A stretch of 64,000 nt of DNA from CAVTWH01 sp963738365 (GTDB lineage Bacteria > Actinomycetota > Actinomycetes > Mycobacteriales > Micromonosporaceae): contig CAVTWH010000007.1 of the NCBI GenBank assembly GCA_963738365.1, positions 1,054,001 to 1,118,000 of the forward strand, given 5' to 3'. The notes beneath the pieces were generated by a model that saw nothing but the letters and a program-made list of their open reading frames with translations, was not told where the DNA came from and ran no database searches. A program made the position numbers and the translations under genes. Position 1 is the stretch's first letter. Each line of letters starts with the position of its first letter. Positions 9,311-18,211 of the stretch are shown here, piece after piece.

Positions 9311-10978
9311 GTGGCCGGGCTGACCGATCCACTCGCGGCGGCGGCCGAGGCCGCCCGCCTGTCCGAGGCCGGCGACCCGGCCGCCGTCGACGCCTGGCGG
9401 GCCGTGGTCGGGGACAACCCCGAGCACGGTACGCACTGGTGCCGGCTGGCCATGGCGTACTCCGACGCGGGCCGGCCCGGCGAGGCGCTGCCGGCGTACC
9501 GGCAGGCGCTGCGGCTGGGGGTGTTCGGCGCGCCGCCGGTACCCACCGACGCCGGTGAGCTGCACCACCGGATCGCCCGCTGCCACGCTGCCCTCGGCGA
9601 GCCCGACGCGGCCGTGGCGGCGCTACGCGAGGGGCTCACCGCCGGCCTGCGCAACCCCGGCCGGCTCGCCGACGACGAGCAGCTCGCGCCGCTGCGCGGG
9701 CACCCCTGGTTCGCCGCGCTGGTCCGCCGGTGGCAACCTCCGCCGGAAGGCGCCGGCGAACCGTCCACAGTGGAGCGTGACACCGGCTGGCGGACCGACC
9801 TGGCGGTGCTGGTGGAGGAGATCGCCCGTCGCAGCCCCAACTACCCGCCGGCCGCGCTGCGCCTGGCGGAGCTGGTGACCGGCCTGGACCGGGACATCCC
9901 GCAGCTGACCGACCTGCAGGTGCTGATCGGCTTCTGGCGGCTGCTGCGGCAGCTGCGCGACGGGCACGCCCGGCTGCGCGCCGAGCGGGTACGCCCGCAG
10001 TGGCACGTGAGCCTGCCGGTCTGGTTCGGCCAGTTCGCCGAGGGCGTCTACGTCACCGAGGTCGACCCGGCCCACCCGCAGCTGCTCGGCGCCCGGCTGC
10101 TGGCCGTGGACGACCGGCCGGTGGCCGACGTGCTGGCGGCGCTGGACCCGCTGCTGACCAGGGACAACGACTACTGGGCGTCCGCCACCGGCCCGCTGTG
10201 GCTGCGCCGTACCGCGTTCCTGCACGCCCTGGGCGTGCTGGACCGGCCGGACGCCGCGCGGCTGCGGGTCCGCACCGCCGACGGCGGCGAGCGCACCGTG
10301 CACCTGCCGGCGCAGCCGGTGGCGCCCGACGCGCTGCCGCACACCCCGCCGCCGCCGGACGCGCTGCGGCTGCCCGGCCCGGCCGGCGCACCGCACCTGC
10401 GCCAGCGGCAGCGGCCCTACTGGTTCACCGAGTACCCGGCCGACCAGCTGGTTTTCCTGCAGTACAACAGCATCCTCGACGACCCGGGCCAGCCGTGGGC
10501 GCCGTTCCTGGCCAGCCTCTTCGAGCGGGTCGACCGGCCGGGCGTGGCGCACCTGGTGGTGGACCTGCGCCACAACGGCGGCGGGAACACCTTCCTGGCC
10601 GCCCAGCTGCTGGTGGAGATCCTGCGCCGGGAGCGGATCAACCGGCCCCGCGGGCTGTTCGTCATCGTCGGGCGGGTGACCTTCTCCGCCGCGCAGAACC
10701 TGGCCACGATGCTGGAGCGCTACTCGGAGGCCGTCTTCGTCGGCGAGCCCACCGGGTCCAGCCCCAACTTCGTGGGGGAGACGGTGCCGTTCCGGCTGCC
10801 GTACAGCGGCATCGAGGCCAACATCTCCGACCTGGTCTGGCAGACCTCCTGGCCGATGGACCGGCGGGTGGCCGTGGTACCCGAACTGGCCGCCCCGCCC
10901 ACCTTCGCCGACTTCGCGGCCGGGCACGACGCCGCGCTGGAGCGCATCCTGACGCTGCTGCGCGGCGCGGCGTCCTGA
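9311..10978 (+). CDS. TPR plus S41-type peptidase-like protein
   Basis: 555 aa, starting with GTG. Residues 1–130 form TPR-like helical repeats (WCRLAMAYSDAGRPGEAL, HHRIARCHAALGEPDAAV). The C-terminal 250 residues carry an S41/tail-specific-protease fold: VVDLRHNGGGN, then GRVTFSAAQNLATML with the expected nucleophile Ser in the FSAAQN turn, then VGEPTGSSPN. No signal peptide or transmembrane segment is evident, so it appears cytoplasmic. A general base Lys as in CtpA cannot be assigned confidently. The convergent typA stop lies 2 bp away. Confidence 0.75.
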   Translation: MAGLTDPLAAAAEAARLSEAGDPAAVDAWRAVVGDNPEHGTHWCRLAMAYSDAGRPGEALPAYRQALRLGVFGAPPVPTDAGELHHRIARCHAALGEPDAAVAALREGLTAGLRNPGRLADDEQLAPLRGHPWFAALVRRWQPPPEGAGEPSTVERDTGWRTDLAVLVEEIARRSPNYPPAALRLAELVTGLDRDIPQLTDLQVLIGFWRLLRQLRDGHARLRAERVRPQWHVSLPVWFGQFAEGVYVTEVDPAHPQLLGARLLAVDDRPVADVLAALDPLLTRDNDYWASATGPLWLRRTAFLHALGVLDRPDAARLRVRTADGGERTVHLPAQPVAPDALPHTPPPPDALRLPGPAGAPHLRQRQRPYWFTEYPADQLVFLQYNSILDDPGQPWAPFLASLFERVDRPGVAHLVVDLRHNGGGNTFLAAQLLVEILRRERINRPRGLFVIVGRVTFSAAQNLATMLERYSEAVFVGEPTGSSPNFVGETVPFRLPYSGIEANISDLVWQTSWPMDRRVAVVPELAAPPTFADFAAGHDAALERILTLLRGAAS

Positions 10979-10985
10979 CGTCAGG
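10974..10985. other. palindrome holding both convergent stop codons
   Basis: The 12-bp perfect palindrome centred at 10979/10980 contains TGA of the plus-strand S41-like gene (10976–10978) and, as its complement, TGA of the minus-strand typA (10983–10981). Only 2 bp separate the genes, so neither has room for an intergenic terminator. Confidence 0.6.
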
Positions 10986-12840
10986 CGCGCTGCTGGCGGC
11001 GGAACACCCGGTACCGCTCGGTCTGGTCGAGGATCACCTTGCGCAGCCGGACGGTGCTGGCGGTGATCTCCACGCACTCGTCCTCGCGGCAGAACTCCAG
11101 CGCCTGCTCCAGCGACAGCTTGCGCGGCGGGATCACCTTCTCCGTCTCGTCCGCGCTGGACGAGCGCATGTTGGTGAGCTTCTTCTCCTTGGTGATGTTG
11201 ACGTCCATGTCGTCGGCCCGGGAGTTCTCCCCGACGATCATGCCCTCGTACACCTCCTGGGTGGGCTCCACGAACAGCTGCCCGCGCTCCTGCAGGTTGA
11301 GCATGGCGAACGGGCTCACCACGCCGGCCCGGTCGGCCACCAGCGAACCGGAGGCCCGGGTACGCAGCTCGCCGAACCAGGGCTCGTAGGAGTCGAAGAC
11401 GTGGTGCAGGATGCCGGTGCCCCGGGTCTCGGTGAGGAACTCGGTGCGGAAGCCGATCAGGCCCCGGGCCGGTACCAGCCACTCCAGCCGGATCCAGCCG
11501 GTGCCGTGGTTGACCAGCTGCTCCATCCGCCCCTTGCGGGTGGCCAGCAGCTGGGTGATGGCGCCCAGGTACTCGTCGGGGGCGTCGATGGTCAGCCGCT
11601 CCACCGGTTCGCAGAGCTTCCCGTCGATCTCCCGGGTGACCACCTGCGGCTTGCCGACGGTCAGCTCGTAGCCCTCCCGGCGCATCTGCTCCACCAGGAT
11701 GGCCAGCGCCAGCTCGCCGCGCCCCTGTACCTCCCAGGTGTCCGGGCGCTCGGTGGGCAGGATCCGCAGTGACACGTTGCCGACCAGTTCCCGCTCCAGC
11801 CGGTCCTTGAGCATCCGGGCGGTCACCTTGGCGCCCTTGACCCGGCCCACCAGCGGCGAGGAGTTGGTACCGATGGTCATCGAGATGGCCGGCTCGTCCA
11901 CGGTGATCAGCGGGAGCGGCACCGGGTTCTCGGCGTCGGCCAGGGTGTCACCGATCATGATGTCGGGGATGCCGGCCACCGCGATGATGTCGCCCGGCCC
12001 GGCCTGCTCGGCCGGCTTGCGCTCCAGCGCCTCGGTCATCAGCAGCTCGGAGATGCGGACCCGCGACGTCGACCCGTCATGCTTGCACCAGGCCACCGTC
12101 TCGCCCTTGCGGATGGTGCCCTGGTGCACCCGGCACAGCGCGAGCCGGCCCAGGAACGGCGAGGCGTCCAGGTTGGTGACGTGCGCCTGCAGCGGTGCGC
12201 CGTCGACGTACTCGGGCGCCGGGATGGTGTCCAGCAGCACCTGGAACAGCGGCTGCAGGGTTTCCGAGTCGGGCAGCGAGCCGTCGGCCGGCTGGGTCAG
12301 CGACGCCCGGCCGTCCCGGGCGCAGGCGAAGACGATCGGGAACTCGATCTGGTGCTCGTCGGCGTCCAGGTCGAGGAAGAGCTCGTAGGTCTCGTCCACC
12401 ACGTCCTTGATCCGGGCGTCCGGCCGGTCCACCTTGTTGATCACCAGAATGATCGGCAGCCGGGCCTCGAGCGCCTTGCGCAGCACGAACCGGGTCTGCG
12501 GCAGCGGCCCTTCGGAGGCGTCGACCAGCAGGATCACGCCGTCGACCATGGTCAGGCCGCGCTCCACCTCGCCGCCGAAGTCGGCGTGGCCAGGGGTGTC
12601 GATGATGTTGATGGTGACCGGGTCGCCGTCCGCCGGCTTGTAGTGCACGGCGGTGTTCTTGGCCAGGATGGTGATGCCCTTTTCGCGCTCCAGGTCCATC
12701 GAGTCCATCATCCGGTCTGCCATCTCGGCCCGGGCGTGGAAGGCGCCGGCCTGCCTGAGCATGGCGTCGACCAGGGTGGTCTTCCCATGGTCGACGTGGG
12801 CGATGATCGCGACATTGCGGAGATCCGCGCGGATAGGCAT
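10981..12840 (-). CDS. typA: ribosome-associated GTPase TypA/BipA
   Basis: 619-aa translational GTPase of the EF-G/LepA superfamily that binds 70S ribosomes and supports 50S assembly and stress or cold adaptation. G1 is HVDHGKTT at residues 15–22, followed by GITILAKNTAV (switch I), DTPGHADFGGEVER (G3) and NKVDRPDAR (G4). The C-terminal half has the beta-barrel, EF-G III/V-like domains and the BipA-specific tail. Length is normal. It is a single gene. The ATG at 12840 gives the canonical start (RNVAIIAHVDHGK). Confidence 0.97.
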   Translation of the reverse strand: MPIRADLRNVAIIAHVDHGKTTLVDAMLRQAGAFHARAEMADRMMDSMDLEREKGITILAKNTAVHYKPADGDPVTINIIDTPGHADFGGEVERGLTMVDGVILLVDASEGPLPQTRFVLRKALEARLPIILVINKVDRPDARIKDVVDETYELFLDLDADEHQIEFPIVFACARDGRASLTQPADGSLPDSETLQPLFQVLLDTIPAPEYVDGAPLQAHVTNLDASPFLGRLALCRVHQGTIRKGETVAWCKHDGSTSRVRISELLMTEALERKPAEQAGPGDIIAVAGIPDIMIGDTLADAENPVPLPLITVDEPAISMTIGTNSSPLVGRVKGAKVTARMLKDRLERELVGNVSLRILPTERPDTWEVQGRGELALAILVEQMRREGYELTVGKPQVVTREIDGKLCEPVERLTIDAPDEYLGAITQLLATRKGRMEQLVNHGTGWIRLEWLVPARGLIGFRTEFLTETRGTGILHHVFDSYEPWFGELRTRASGSLVADRAGVVSPFAMLNLQERGQLFVEPTQEVYEGMIVGENSRADDMDVNITKEKKLTNMRSSSADETEKVIPPRKLSLEQALEFCREDECVEITASTVRLRKVILDQTERYRVFRRQQRA

Positions 12841-12985
12841 ACCCCCATTGTTCCTGAGCGGGGTTCACGGGCGGCGGTCAGGGCTCCTGGTCACGCCGAA
12901 CCACCCCTGATCTTCGTCCGGAGGCCGGGCCGGCCCGGATCTTCCGGTGGCACACTCGCGGTGTGGAGCAGTTCGGTGGTACGGC

Positions 12986-14473
12986 GTGCACAGCCTGCTG
13001 ACCGGCCTGGGGCAGCTGCCCTCCGGCCTGGTCTACCTGGTCACCGCGCTGCTGGTGGCTGCCGAGACCGGGCTGATGCTGGGCCTGGTGCTGCCCGGCG
13101 AGGCCACCCTGCTGCTGGTCGGCTTCGCGGCGTACTCCGGCACGGTGGAGCTGGTCCCGGCGATCGCGCTGATGGTGGCGGCCGGCGTGGCCGGCGACGC
13201 GCTGGCCTTCCGCAGCGGGCGGCGGTACGGGCCGAAGCTGCGGGCCAGCCGGCTGGGCCGGTGGGTCGGCGTGGAGCGCTGGCGGCGCGCCGACGACATG
13301 GTGAACCGGCTGGGCGGCCGGGCCTTCCTGGGCGGCCGCTGGCTGGCCTTCGTCCGTACCCTGGCGCCCCGGCTGGCCGGCAGCGCCGGGCTGCGCTACC
13401 GGGTGTTCGCCCCCTGGGCGGCGGCCGGGGTGGCCACCTGGGCCACCACCTCGGTCCTCCTGGGCTACCTCGCCGGGCGCTCCTACGAACGGGTGTCCCA
13501 ACTGCTCGGCCACGCCACCGGCGCGGTACTCGGGCTGCTCGCCCTGCTGGTCACCATCGCCCTGGTCGGCCGCTGGCTGGGGCGCAACCCGGACCCGGTG
13601 CGGGCGCTGGTCGCCCGGGTGGGTCGGGTACCGGCGGTCGGGCGGGCGGTGCGCTGGCTGGACGACGGCTTCCGCGCCCTGGTCGCCCGGCTGGGACCGG
13701 GCTGGACCGTGGCGCTCAACCTGGTCCTCGGCATCGCCCTGCTGTTCGCGCTCGGCGCCGCCCTCGCCGCGCTGTCCAGCGCGCTGGTCCGGGCCAGTGG
13801 GCTGTCCGCCGTGGACGCCTCGATGAGCCGCTGGCTGGCCGGGCAGTCCAGTCCGGGGGTACGCGACGCGGCGAAGCTGGCGCTGTCGCTGACCCGGGGA
13901 CCCGTCCTGATCTTCCTGGTGGCCCTGGTGGCCGTGGTGATGGGGTTCCGTACCCGCCGCTGGCACGGTGACCGGGTGACCATCCTCGGGACCGCCGGGG
14001 CGTTCGCGCCGCTGCTGGTGCTCACCGTGATCGCCCGGGAGGCCGCCCCGGACGCCGGGCTGACCGCCTCGTTCCTGACCACCCAGGCCGCCGTCGGGAC
14101 GGCCAGCCTGTGCACGCTGGCCTGGCTGCTCACCCGGGGGCTGCGCTGGGGCTGGTCGGTGACCGTGTGGACGCTGGCCATCGGGCTGATCGCGCTGCTC
14201 GACGCGGCCCGCCTCTACGTCGGCTTCGACACGGTCAGCTCGCTGGCCAGCGCCCAGCTGCTCGGGGCGCTGTGGGCGGTGATGTTCATCGTGGCCTGGA
14301 CGGTGGCCGGGGCGTCGGCCGCCCGGCCGCAGCCGGTACGTACCCTGCTCGGCCCGCCCGCCGTCACCGAGGACCCGCCGGAGGCCACCGGGCAGCCGCC
14401 CGCCGCCGCGGAGCACGCGGAGGCCGCCGGTGAGGCGCCGCGGGGCGGCGCCGCGGACACCGCCCGGCGCTGA
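12986..14473 (+). CDS. DedA–PAP2 fusion with degenerate phosphatase motifs
   Basis: 495-aa polytopic membrane protein. The N-terminal 200 residues are a DedA/SNARE-associated domain: GLVLPGE, GDALAFRSGRRYG and RWLAFVRTLAPRLAGSAGL match its conserved acid, GD and R-x3-APxxAG segments. The C-terminal 230 residues align with a PAP2 phosphatase, but the active-site motifs are altered: the SGH segment reads TTQ, and the R-x-Y-x-G-x-H-x-x-S-D motif reads ARLYVGFDTVSSL with His and Asp lost. DedA proteins are undecaprenyl-phosphate or lipid translocases, so the PAP2 part may be structural. GTG 12986 is preferred; GTG 12947 is the longer alternative. Confidence 0.8.
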   Translation: MHSLLTGLGQLPSGLVYLVTALLVAAETGLMLGLVLPGEATLLLVGFAAYSGTVELVPAIALMVAAGVAGDALAFRSGRRYGPKLRASRLGRWVGVERWRRADDMVNRLGGRAFLGGRWLAFVRTLAPRLAGSAGLRYRVFAPWAAAGVATWATTSVLLGYLAGRSYERVSQLLGHATGAVLGLLALLVTIALVGRWLGRNPDPVRALVARVGRVPAVGRAVRWLDDGFRALVARLGPGWTVALNLVLGIALLFALGAALAALSSALVRASGLSAVDASMSRWLAGQSSPGVRDAAKLALSLTRGPVLIFLVALVAVVMGFRTRRWHGDRVTILGTAGAFAPLLVLTVIAREAAPDAGLTASFLTTQAAVGTASLCTLAWLLTRGLRWGWSVTVWTLAIGLIALLDAARLYVGFDTVSSLASAQLLGALWAVMFIVAWTVAGASAARPQPVRTLLGPPAVTEDPPEATGQPPAAAEHAEAAGEAPRGGAADTARR

Positions 14474-14497
14474 CCGGCCCCGGACGGGCGGCCCGCG

Positions 14498-16801
14498 TCA
14501 CAGCACCGGAGCCGGCCAGCCGACGGTACGGAAGTCGCGCAGCATCGCCTCGAAGCGCTCCGGCGCCATCGGCTCCCCGAACACCGGGCCGGCGGCGAAC
14601 CGGCAGCCGGCGTCGCGTACCTGGGCCAGGTCCCCGGCGTGCGGGACGCTGTCCACCAGGACCTCCACGCCGTAGCGGCGGGCCACCCGGCCGACCAGGG
14701 CCAGCGCCCCGGTGGTGGCCGCGTCCCCGGCCGCCAGGCTGCGGCCGGTCCCGGCGTCCGGGATCAGTGCCCGGCCGGGCGGCCCGTCGGGCGCAGCTGG
14801 CCCGGCGAGCGCCCCGGTCAGCTTGAGCATGTCCACCGGCAGCTGCCGCAGCAGCGCCAGGCCGGTGGTGCCGGTCCCCACCAGGCAGGTACGGGCGCCC
14901 AGCTCACGCAGCTTGGCCAGCTGCTCGACGGCGGTCCCCCGGTAGCGGTGCACCGCGTCCCCGGCGGTCTCCAGCACCAGCTGGCCGGCGGGCACGCGGT
15001 GCCGGGCCAGCGCCGCGTGCACCCCGCTGGTCAGGTCCGGGTCGAGCAGGTACGAGCCGACCACCCGCAGCAGCAGCCACAGCTCGCGGCCCTCGCCGCG
15101 CCAGCGGGCCAGCTGGCGACAGGCCGCGCCGACCGTCCACTCGCCCAGCGCCCCGATCCCGCCGGTCTCCTCGACCGCCGGCAGGAACTCACTGGGCCGC
15201 ACCGGCCCCAGCTGCGGGCTGTGCCAGCGCAGTACCAGCTGCGAGCCGACCGTCTGCCCGGCCTGCAGGTCCACCACCGGGCGGTAGCAGACGGTGAACT
15301 CGTCGCGCTCCAGGGCGCCGGGCAGGTACCGCAGCACGTGGCGGCGGCGGGCCTCGGCGGCGGCCAGGTGGGCGTCGAACCACTCGACCCCGGTGCCTTT
15401 GCGGGCCGCCCGCTCCTGCGCCAGCCGGGCCCGGTTGAGCAGCCCCACCGGGGTGGCGGCCGCGGTCAGTTCGGCGATGCCGACGCTCACCGTAGGGGCG
15501 CCGGCCCGGGTGCCGTAGGCGTCCAGCAACCGGGTGGCGACCACCCCGACCCGCAGCGGGCCGCCGTCCACCAGCAGCGCCAGCCGTCCGTCGCCGAGCT
15601 GGGCGACCATGCCGTGGCTGGTCTCGGGGCCGGTGTCGGGCCGGCCGGTCGCCTCGTGGTCGACCACGAGCAGGGCCCCGCCCCGTTGCGCGCCGGCCAG
15701 CCGGGCACGCAGCTCGGCCACCAGCCGGCGCCGGCTGACCCGCCCGGCTGCCGGGCGCCGGGGCTCCGCGCCGTCCCGGTCGGCCTTGTCCAGCAGCCGG
15801 TTCAGCTCTGCCAGGCGGGCCCGTACGCCCAGCCACATCTGCGTCTCCCGGGCCGCCAGCAGGGCCAGCAGGAGCAGCCCGAGCAGCCGGCCGACCGGGT
15901 CGAAGGCGCGCCCCTCGACCAGTCGGTCCAGCGCCACCACGACGGCCACCCCGGCCGGGCCGGCGTGGCAGAGCGCCCGGACGGCGATCGGCAGCGGCCA
16001 CTGGTGTACCTCCCCGCCGCGGGCCGGTGGCTCCCAGTGCCGCGCCCCGTACACCAGCAGCATCGAGCCGAAGATCATCAGTACCGCGGCGGCCGGCACC
16101 TGGGCCGGGACCCCCTGCCGGGCCAGCGCGAGGTTGGCCAGCCCCAGGACGCAGAGCATCGCGCCCACCGGCCGGTTGGCCGACGGCGGGTTGCGCCGCA
16201 GCGCCGCCAGCGCGTCCAGCCCGGTGACCGGGACCACGCAGCAGACCAGCAGGGCGATCGCCAGCACTCGGGGTTGCCGGCCGGCCGGCGAGTCGTCCAG
16301 CCCGAGGCTCCACAGCGCGAGCAGGGTGGCCACGCCGACCGCCAGCCCGTCCAGGGTGCGGGCCGCCTGGGCGTACCCGCCCCGGGGGGTGCTCACCGCC
16401 GGACCCGCGACCAGCAGCGCCACGCAGGCCAGCAGGCCCGCGCCGGCCACCGCCTGGCCCTGGTCGCCGGCCCAGCCGACCACCAGCACCGTGCCGGTCA
16501 TGGCGAGCAGGCCGGCGCAGAACCAACCGGCCGCCGGGGTGTCCGCCGCCTCCCGCCAGTCGGCGGGTCCGTTGCCCGCGCCCCGCCCGGCGCCCCAGCG
16601 CAGCCGGGGCCATCGGTCGCGCAGCAGGCCGGCAGCCTGGTAGAGGGCGCTGACGGTTACCGCGAGCGCCGCGGCGGTCAGCTCCGGGAGCAGGTTGAAC
16701 ACGCCGACCACCACCACGGCGCAGCCGATCGCCGGTACCGCCGCGGACGGGAACGCCGGCTCGGTGGGCCGGCTCTGACCAGGGGAATTATCAGGGGGCA
16801 T
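14498..16801 (-). CDS. membrane GGDEF–EAL protein with degenerate active sites
   Basis: 767 aa with about eight to ten N-terminal transmembrane segments, then a GGDEF-like and an EAL-like domain. The GGDEF position reads LGDGRLALL. The EAL signature reads SQLVLRWHSP (Glu to Gln), the catalytic Asn region reads LLLRVVGSYLL, and the DDFGTG loop reads VGTGTTG. Only the Lys of the LKLTG segment is clearly kept. The protein is therefore probably not a c-di-GMP cyclase or phosphodiesterase but may bind a nucleotide or a partner. An ATG at 16864 would add 21 residues without a clear ribosome site. It is 24 nt from the convergent DedA–PAP2 stop. Confidence 0.8.
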   Translation of the reverse strand: MPPDNSPGQSRPTEPAFPSAAVPAIGCAVVVVGVFNLLPELTAAALAVTVSALYQAAGLLRDRWPRLRWGAGRGAGNGPADWREAADTPAAGWFCAGLLAMTGTVLVVGWAGDQGQAVAGAGLLACVALLVAGPAVSTPRGGYAQAARTLDGLAVGVATLLALWSLGLDDSPAGRQPRVLAIALLVCCVVPVTGLDALAALRRNPPSANRPVGAMLCVLGLANLALARQGVPAQVPAAAVLMIFGSMLLVYGARHWEPPARGGEVHQWPLPIAVRALCHAGPAGVAVVVALDRLVEGRAFDPVGRLLGLLLLALLAARETQMWLGVRARLAELNRLLDKADRDGAEPRRPAAGRVSRRRLVAELRARLAGAQRGGALLVVDHEATGRPDTGPETSHGMVAQLGDGRLALLVDGGPLRVGVVATRLLDAYGTRAGAPTVSVGIAELTAAATPVGLLNRARLAQERAARKGTGVEWFDAHLAAAEARRRHVLRYLPGALERDEFTVCYRPVVDLQAGQTVGSQLVLRWHSPQLGPVRPSEFLPAVEETGGIGALGEWTVGAACRQLARWRGEGRELWLLLRVVGSYLLDPDLTSGVHAALARHRVPAGQLVLETAGDAVHRYRGTAVEQLAKLRELGARTCLVGTGTTGLALLRQLPVDMLKLTGALAGPAAPDGPPGRALIPDAGTGRSLAAGDAATTGALALVGRVARRYGVEVLVDSVPHAGDLAQVRDAGCRFAAGPVFGEPMAPERFEAMLRDFRTVGWPAPVL

Positions 16802-16923
16802 GTGCCGGTATCTCTCGCGTCGGGGGTTGAGCGCTGGAACACTGGCACATCGACCAACGACCATCGCCGCCGCACGTGACGGGGTACCACGGTCCCGTCC
16901 GGGAAACCTGCCGACCGCGCAGG

Positions 16924-17865
16924 TCAGCGCCAGAGCACCAGCCGGGTGGTGCTGGAGTCGGCGTGCCGGTGGGTCTCCACCAGGTCACACAGCTCGTTGG
17001 CGGTGTGCAGGCCGCGACCGCGCGCGGTGTCCAGCGCCGGGGCGCGCAGGCCGGCCAGCAGGTCGTCGAAGAGACCGGGGGTACGCACCTCGCAGACCAG
17101 CCGGTCGGCGCCCTCGATCACCCGTACCGTGCCCTCGGTGTGCGGCGGCAGCGCCGTGCCGGCCACCGCGCCGAGGGCCGCCACCAGGTCGGCGATGCGC
17201 TGTGGCGGCAGGCCCACCCGGGCGCCGTAGTCGCCCACCAGGTCCTGCACCAGCGGTAGGTTGCTGTCGTCGAAGACCAGCTCGACGCTGGCCGGCGAGT
17301 GGTCCGGTACCCGCTCGTTGAGCACATCGACCACCAGCTCGGGGGCGGTGTAGTCGGCGCACGGCCGGCGGGTCTCGCCCTCCACCGCGGCCGGGTGCGT
17401 CCGGTTGGCGAACAGCAGCAACTCGGCCGAGAGCTGCTCGGCGTCGTAGGCGCACAGGATGGTGGTCGGGTAGTCGGCGAACGCCCGGTTGATCATCGCC
17501 TCCTGGCGGATCACCGGGTACGCCTCGTCCGGCAGCCGGCCCGGCCACATCGGCTCGCTGACGATCCGGGTGCGGCGCAGGCCGTGCCGGTCCAGGAAGG
17601 AGCGCAGCACGGTGGGGATCAGCCGGCCCGGGTTGCGGGCCGCTTCGGCGAGGTCGACGAAGTCCACCCGGGCGGCGGCCTCGCCCAGCGCGTCGGCCAC
17701 CACCTTGAGCTTCGGCGTGGGCAGCGCCACCAGCACCGGCTCGTCGTCGGCCAGGCCGGCCCGGATGAACGGAAGCACCGCCGCGAGGAAGGCGTCCAGG
17801 GTCGGGTAGAGCACGGTCTCGTGCCGCAACTGGTCCCGCGACTCCGCGTCGGCCCCGCTCGTCAT
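16924..17865 (-). CDS. MEDS-domain anti-sigma/histidine-kinase-like regulator
   Basis: 313 aa. Residues 1–165 match the MEDS sensory domain (HETVLYPTLDAFLAAVLPFI, then IVSEPMWPGRLPDEA and TTILCAYDAEQL). The C-terminal 120 residues are an HATPase_c/RsbW-like fold ending with ARGRGLHTANELCDLVE, which corresponds to the G-box. The N-box, normally AVSEVATN-like, reads ALGAVAGT, so the ATP/Mg-binding Glu and Asn appear lost. ATG 17865 is chosen because GGAGGG precedes it by about 4 nt; longer open frame lacks one. Likely a partner-switching or sensory protein with weak or no kinase activity. Confidence 0.78.
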   Translation of the reverse strand: MTSGADAESRDQLRHETVLYPTLDAFLAAVLPFIRAGLADDEPVLVALPTPKLKVVADALGEAAARVDFVDLAEAARNPGRLIPTVLRSFLDRHGLRRTRIVSEPMWPGRLPDEAYPVIRQEAMINRAFADYPTTILCAYDAEQLSAELLLFANRTHPAAVEGETRRPCADYTAPELVVDVLNERVPDHSPASVELVFDDSNLPLVQDLVGDYGARVGLPPQRIADLVAALGAVAGTALPPHTEGTVRVIEGADRLVCEVRTPGLFDDLLAGLRAPALDTARGRGLHTANELCDLVETHRHADSSTTRLVLWR

Positions 17866-18156
17866 GGATCCCTCCGGATCGCCGGTGGTGTCGGCGTGGA
17901 CGCCACGTTGCGTTGCGTGGCCGTCCGCTGTGGACACCGGCCGGGTCAGCCTAGCGCCTGGGCGTCTCGACACGCTGGGCGTTCACGACGCCGCCGACCG
18001 TAGCTGACCCATGCAAGCTGCGCGCATGCCCGACCGCTGGCTGATCCGGTGAGCTGGGATGTTTCCGGACGTCGCCCCGCGATCACCCGGTCGGACAGGG
18101 TGCGCAGCCCCTCGTGGAGCGGCGACGGCTACGGTCCGAGCTGACCGCCGACCGGC
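17866..18156. other. intergenic region upstream of the MEDS gene
   Basis: About 290 nt between the MEDS start and the duplicated 3' end of the kinase gene. It must hold the MEDS promoter, but no convincing −35/−10 pair or operator stands out. Reading frames here are short and composition-driven. Confidence 0.4.
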
Positions 18157-18211
18157 GGCCGGCTCAGCTGCGGGCCGGGTGGAAGCCGGCTCAGCTGCGG
18201 GCCGGCTGGAA
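18157..18211 (-). repeat. tandem 27–28-bp duplication at the kinase 3' end
   Basis: Copy 18157–18184 and copy 18185–18211 share a 21-bp identical core plus a nearly identical tail. The second copy contains the kinase stop codon (18191–18193); the first places the same triplet downstream. A third, weaker match lies further toward 18130. This looks like a recent slippage duplication and does not alter the protein. Confidence 0.7.
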
